DNA from: Arcicella lustrica
GTDB taxonomy: Bacteria; Bacteroidota; Bacteroidia; Cytophagales; Spirosomataceae
Length of the DNA stretch: 64,000 nt
Assembly (NCBI RefSeq): GCF_034930985.1
Contig: NZ_JAYGIM010000001.1
Location: 372,001-436,000, forward strand
Direction: 5' to 3'
This document shows, piece after piece, positions 61,025-64,000 of the stretch (position 1 is the first letter of the stretch; each line of letters begins with the position of its first letter). Position numbers and translations under genes: made by a program. The notes under the pieces are model-generated. The model was not told the DNA's origin, searched no databases, and saw only the letters and a program-made list of their open reading frames with translations.

Positions 61025-61563
61025 GACAATGTAATGTTTAAGTTTTGTATGTTTTGTTTCAGAATTTACTTTTCCAGAAAGTCTCAGTATTGAAAATAAA
61101 ATCTTACAGAGCCTTGTAATAAGTGTGAGTAAAAACACTTATTGTATTTAGATAACGAAAGTTGCAACCAAAAATTTTGATTGCCAAATGATGGATTTGA
61201 AGGATGAAAGCTGAAGTTTTTAACTGGTTTTTAGCTATTTACAGTTTTTTTTAATGAAATATGATAGAAAATATAGGCTATTTTGTGAAATTATCTTTTA
61301 GGGGAGAAGAAGTATAGCTAATTGCTACTTGAAATAGTAGGATGGAGAAAATTGATAAAACAAAAAATATTTTTGAAGTTTTGTAAAGTGTTTGGCTGGA
61401 AAAATGCCCTTGAAATGATGAAATCAATGTTTTTATATAAAAAGTAGTATTAAATTTTAAGCTACAAATAAGAAATAACAGCCTTTTTTAAGCTTGTAAA
61501 TACATTTTTAGACCTAAAAATTAAAATAAAAATAAGTATAAATACTTAAAATAAATTTCAAAA
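61025..61563. other. 540-bp spacer without a gene
   Basis: AT-rich leader of the small secreted-protein gene plus non-coding DNA down to the next terminator. No repeat, RNA fold or promoter match that I trust. Confidence 0.55.
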
Positions 61564-61607
61564 AAAATGGAATTAATAAAAGATTAAACTTTTATTAATT
61601 CCATTTT
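61564..61607 (-). terminator. Terminator of the PAS protein / response regulator unit
   Basis: Perfect 19-bp arms (61564-61582 and 61589-61607; AAAATGGAATTAATAAAAG and complement), 6-nt loop, T-run on the minus strand, 20 bases after the regulator's stop codon. Confidence 0.9.
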
Positions 61608-61626
61608 GTGACTTGGTAGTCTAATT

Positions 61627-62028
61627 TTAATGCTCAAAAAAGCGTTTTACTTGTTGTTGGGCTTTTAATCCTTCCAGAATATCTTTAGTCAAAGGCTTTG
61701 ATACATAAGAAATTACTTGTTCGTAAGTACTTGCTTTGTCGAGGTCGTGTTGGTCAATTGAAGAACTTACCATTACCACAAAAATTTGATTTTTCAGGGC
61801 TTGTTTTTTCAAGGCTTCTAACAATTCCCATCCATTCATTACAGGCATATTGATGTCGAGCAATATTAAATAGGCATCATCTCCATTGTTTTTAATAATA
61901 TAATCAAATGCTTGTTGTCCATCGGCAAAATTTATTGGAGAATCTGTAAGTCCACTTTTTTTTGCTATAATCGAGTGCAATGTTTGCACCATTTTGTCGT
62001 CATCTACTATTAATAAATTGAGTTTCAT
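61627..62028 (-). CDS. Single-domain response regulator (Rcp1/CheY-like)
   Basis: 133 residues making one receiver: DDD (9-11), phospho-acceptor Asp58 in LLDINMPVMNGWE, Ser in VMVSSSIDQ and Lys in VSKPLT. There is no output domain. Its ATG overlaps the stop of the PAS gene upstream as ATGA (62025-62028), so the two are translationally coupled and presumably work as a pair. In this phylum such receivers often pass phosphate onward or act through protein contacts (inference). Confidence 0.93.
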   Translation of the reverse strand: MKLNLLIVDDDKMVQTLHSIIAKKSGLTDSPINFADGQQAFDYIIKNNGDDAYLILLDINMPVMNGWELLEALKKQALKNQIFVVMVSSSIDQHDLDKASTYEQVISYVSKPLTKDILEGLKAQQQVKRFFEH

Positions 62029-64000
62029 ATTAAAATATTGTTGTGATCTGTTTTAATCGTGTTGTTGATTTTTCGAATAATTCCATCAAGTTCATAAGCA
62101 GAATCAAGAATATTTTGCAGAAGTTCTTCCTTACTTAGTTCAACACTATCAAAATCGTTTAATAAATTGATAATTCCCATGATACGTGCCACTGGCGCCC
62201 TCACAACGTGCGACTGCATCCATGCAATTTCTCTGAGTTGTTTATTTTGTGCTTCTATTTCTCCAAGATGTTTCTTTTGGTCGTTAATATCTTGAATCAT
62301 TCCATACAATCTTATTGGTTTGCCTTGGGCTAGTTCTACTCTTCCTTTAGCTCTTACCCATCTTTCTTTTCCTTTAGCAGTAACGATTTGTACTTCTAAA
62401 TCGTATGGTGTTCCTGAATGTATTGCATTGTTCACGGCTTCAATGATGGCATTTCTGCTTTCACCTTCTTTATAGGAACTCATGCTACTTTCAAACGTAG
62501 GTTCATAGTCGATTGGTACTTCATGAATTTCTTTTGTGATAGAGCCCCACGTAACTTTTTTAGTGGGAATGTCATACTGCCAACCACCTACACGTCCAAT
62601 TTCACTTGTTTCTTTTAGAAGTACTTCAAACTTTTTAATATCTTCTAAATCTTGAATCATTCCATGAATCCTAACTGATTTGCCTTCAATTGTTGCTACT
62701 CCACCTTTTACTCTAATCCATTTTTCATTGCCTTTTGCTGTGATAATTGGGGTTTCAAAATCAAAATCTTTCGCTTCAGCAACTACTGTATCAATTAATT
62801 TTCTAATTCTTTCTCGGTTTTCGCCTTCTCGATAAAAATGAAGTATCTCATCTATTTTTACATCGTAATCTAGTGGAAGTTCATGAATTTCTTTAGTGAT
62901 TTTTGACCATGAAACCGTTTGATTGACTAAATCTATTTCCCAACCACCAACTCTTGCTACTTCGCTAGTCTCTAGTAAAATTCTTTGATTGGTTTCAAGC
63001 GCTAGTTCAATTTCTTTGCGATTAGAGATATTTCTAGCAAACATCGCTGCTCCTCTGATTTTATCGCCATCTTTGATAGGATTAAATCTGATTTCACTCC
63101 AAGAACCCCAGATAGAATCTACATTTTGCGAATACAATTCATGGGTAAAGATTTCGCCTGATAAAACTCTTTCATTGAGTGCTTTCCAGTATAGATTTAC
63201 TTCATCATCAAATCCTTTGATATTATTGATACAATCTCCTTGTTTGATTCTAGTGCCACCAAAATGTTCAATCAGGTTCAAATAAGCATCGTTGGCTGTA
63301 ACTAAACATTGGTTTTCATCGATACTCCAAACTAAATCATCTGTACTATTGATGAGTGCCGAAGTATTAGCTTTTTCATTTTCAAGAAGTTGAAGATAGT
63401 TTTTTTGTTCTGTTATATCATTAATGAGCACGTGTCGAGCTCTTCTTCCGTGATAGTTTAATCCATAAGTAGTTATCAAAACAAAAATCGTATCGCCATT
63501 TTTTTTGATATGTCTCCATTCGTACTGATTTACATCAAGTCCATCTTTTGGATTCGAATGGTCGAGGTATTTATAGGCATCCTCTTTCGGTCTAATATCC
63601 AAAAGTGTCATCTGTAAAAATTCACCTCTTGAATAACCATAATGTTGGATAGCGGCTTCGTTGATTTCTAGGAAAGCAAGGGTTTCAATATCGTAAATCC
63701 ACATGGGTTGTGGATTAGAGAGAAAAAGTAATTCATATTGTTCTTTACTTTTAATTATTTTCTCTTTGTCTTTTTTCCTTTTAGTAATATTTCTGGCATT
63801 AATAACTAATTTTTCTACTTGTGCATTCTCATAAATTGGCTGGAATGATATTTCCATCCATTGCTCATTATACCATTTAGTGGCAGGAATATAAGTATCT
63901 ACTGAAAAAGCATTTCCTAAAAAAGCCTTCTGGCTTTGTTCTTTAAAAAATTCGATTAATTCATCTGTATAATAATCTTTTAATAGAAATGAATTTCCAC
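62025..64000 (-). CDS. Multi-PAS sensor protein ending in a DHp-like segment without ATPase domain, 5' end beyond the window
   Basis: The frame is open to base 64000; an internal ATG at 63857 is not the start, because the 47 codons before it continue a PAS-like sequence (YIPATKWYNEQW). At least five PAS/PAC units are visible, the last two being tandem duplicates (GRVGGWQYDIPTKKVTWGSI against ARVGGWEIDLVNQTVSWSKI). After a short coiled coil comes IAWMQSHVVRAPVARIMGII, a DHp-like helix with a candidate His in QSHVVRAP, then only about 55 residues to the stop. The HATPase domain is missing. It is coupled by ATGA overlap to a receiver. Similar SHxxRxP proteins are common in Bacteroidota. Confidence 0.88.
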   Translation of the reverse strand, partial: GNSFLLKDYYTDELIEFFKEQSQKAFLGNAFSVDTYIPATKWYNEQWMEISFQPIYENAQVEKLVINARNITKRKKDKEKIIKSKEQYELLFLSNPQPMWIYDIETLAFLEINEAAIQHYGYSRGEFLQMTLLDIRPKEDAYKYLDHSNPKDGLDVNQYEWRHIKKNGDTIFVLITTYGLNYHGRRARHVLINDITEQKNYLQLLENEKANTSALINSTDDLVWSIDENQCLVTANDAYLNLIEHFGGTRIKQGDCINNIKGFDDEVNLYWKALNERVLSGEIFTHELYSQNVDSIWGSWSEIRFNPIKDGDKIRGAAMFARNISNRKEIELALETNQRILLETSEVARVGGWEIDLVNQTVSWSKITKEIHELPLDYDVKIDEILHFYREGENRERIRKLIDTVVAEAKDFDFETPIITAKGNEKWIRVKGGVATIEGKSVRIHGMIQDLEDIKKFEVLLKETSEIGRVGGWQYDIPTKKVTWGSITKEIHEVPIDYEPTFESSMSSYKEGESRNAIIEAVNNAIHSGTPYDLEVQIVTAKGKERWVRAKGRVELAQGKPIRLYGMIQDINDQKKHLGEIEAQNKQLREIAWMQSHVVRAPVARIMGIINLLNDFDSVELSKEELLQNILDSAYELDGIIRKINNTIKTDHNNILI

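Noticed and set aside
60151..61626. Small RNA or riboswitch in the spacers around the small secreted-protein gene
   Set aside because: Only terminator hairpins of known genes are visible; no conserved RNA motif recognised.
1..64000. tRNA and rRNA genes
   Set aside because: No cloverleaf with a CCA-adjacent acceptor stem or rRNA signature was noticed on either strand; this was a visual search only.

Overview
The window is AT-rich chromosomal DNA from a member of the Bacteroidota, most likely order Cytophagales (an Arcicella/Flectobacillus/Emticicia-type organism is a guess from gene content, not a proven assignment). The signs are SusC/SusD pairs, fasciclin (FAS1) lipoproteins, TonB-dependent receptors with TAnnTTTG-type promoter boxes, near absence of Shine-Dalgarno sequences, a LytS/LytTR pair, and several multi-PAS sensor proteins. 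No rRNA, tRNA or CRISPR array was recognised.

Layout. 1-4.2 kb: a truncated secreted GH30 glycosidase, fructose-1,6-bisphosphatase (fbp) and ATP-dependent PEP carboxykinase (pckA) on the minus strand. 4.2-5.7 kb: a divergent RamB/PrpR-like regulator, with two AGCGAA-N2-TTCGCT palindromes between it and pckA. 6.0-14.5 kb (plus strand): an orphan zinc-ribbon/HTH protein, an MHS-type MFS transporter with a small membrane protein, then a small membrane protein, an SLC5-STAC-histidine kinase, a single-domain response regulator and acetyl-CoA synthetase (acs). 15-22.3 kb: an RlpA-like protein, an outer-membrane barrel protein, an S9 peptidase, a 42-bp tandem array, citrate synthase (gltA), peptidase T (pepT) and an orphan HigA-type N-terminal domain. 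22.4-30.1 kb: polA, a TonB-dependent receptor, a DoxX-like membrane protein and a frameshifted IS256-family element.

30.1-45.7 kb is one 15.6-kb minus-strand gene run: FAS1 lipoprotein, SusC, SusD, FAS1 lipoprotein, FAS1 lipoprotein, SusC, SusD. It looks like a double SusCD uptake locus in which FAS1 lipoproteins, two of them with C-terminal carbohydrate-binding-like beta-sandwiches, stand where surface glycan-binding proteins normally sit. A 1.1-kb spacer separates it from a plus-strand LytS-type kinase and LytTR regulator (46.8-49.3 kb). A DUF5009/HGSNAT-like acyltransferase and a GH20-like enzyme follow as a likely two-gene unit, then an NTF2-like lipoprotein.

52.2-53.2 kb is a gene-free island with a perfect 42-bp palindrome, other inverted repeats and a second, decayed 42-bp-period array. 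The rest holds a lipoprotein, a LolA-like secreted protein, a Tet-type MFS exporter, a seven-PAS histidine kinase, a small secreted protein, and a response regulator overlapping a PAS protein that runs off the right edge and ends in a histidine-phosphotransfer-like segment without an ATPase domain.

Functionally, the left third is centred on two-carbon and gluconeogenic metabolism (Acs, citrate synthase, PEPCK, FBPase) with two plausible regulators, and the middle on polymer capture at the cell surface. The most unusual features are the FAS1-SusCD operon, the operator/promoter arrangement at pckA, the two 42-bp-period arrays, and 7-8-bp-periodic repeats abutting gene ends.
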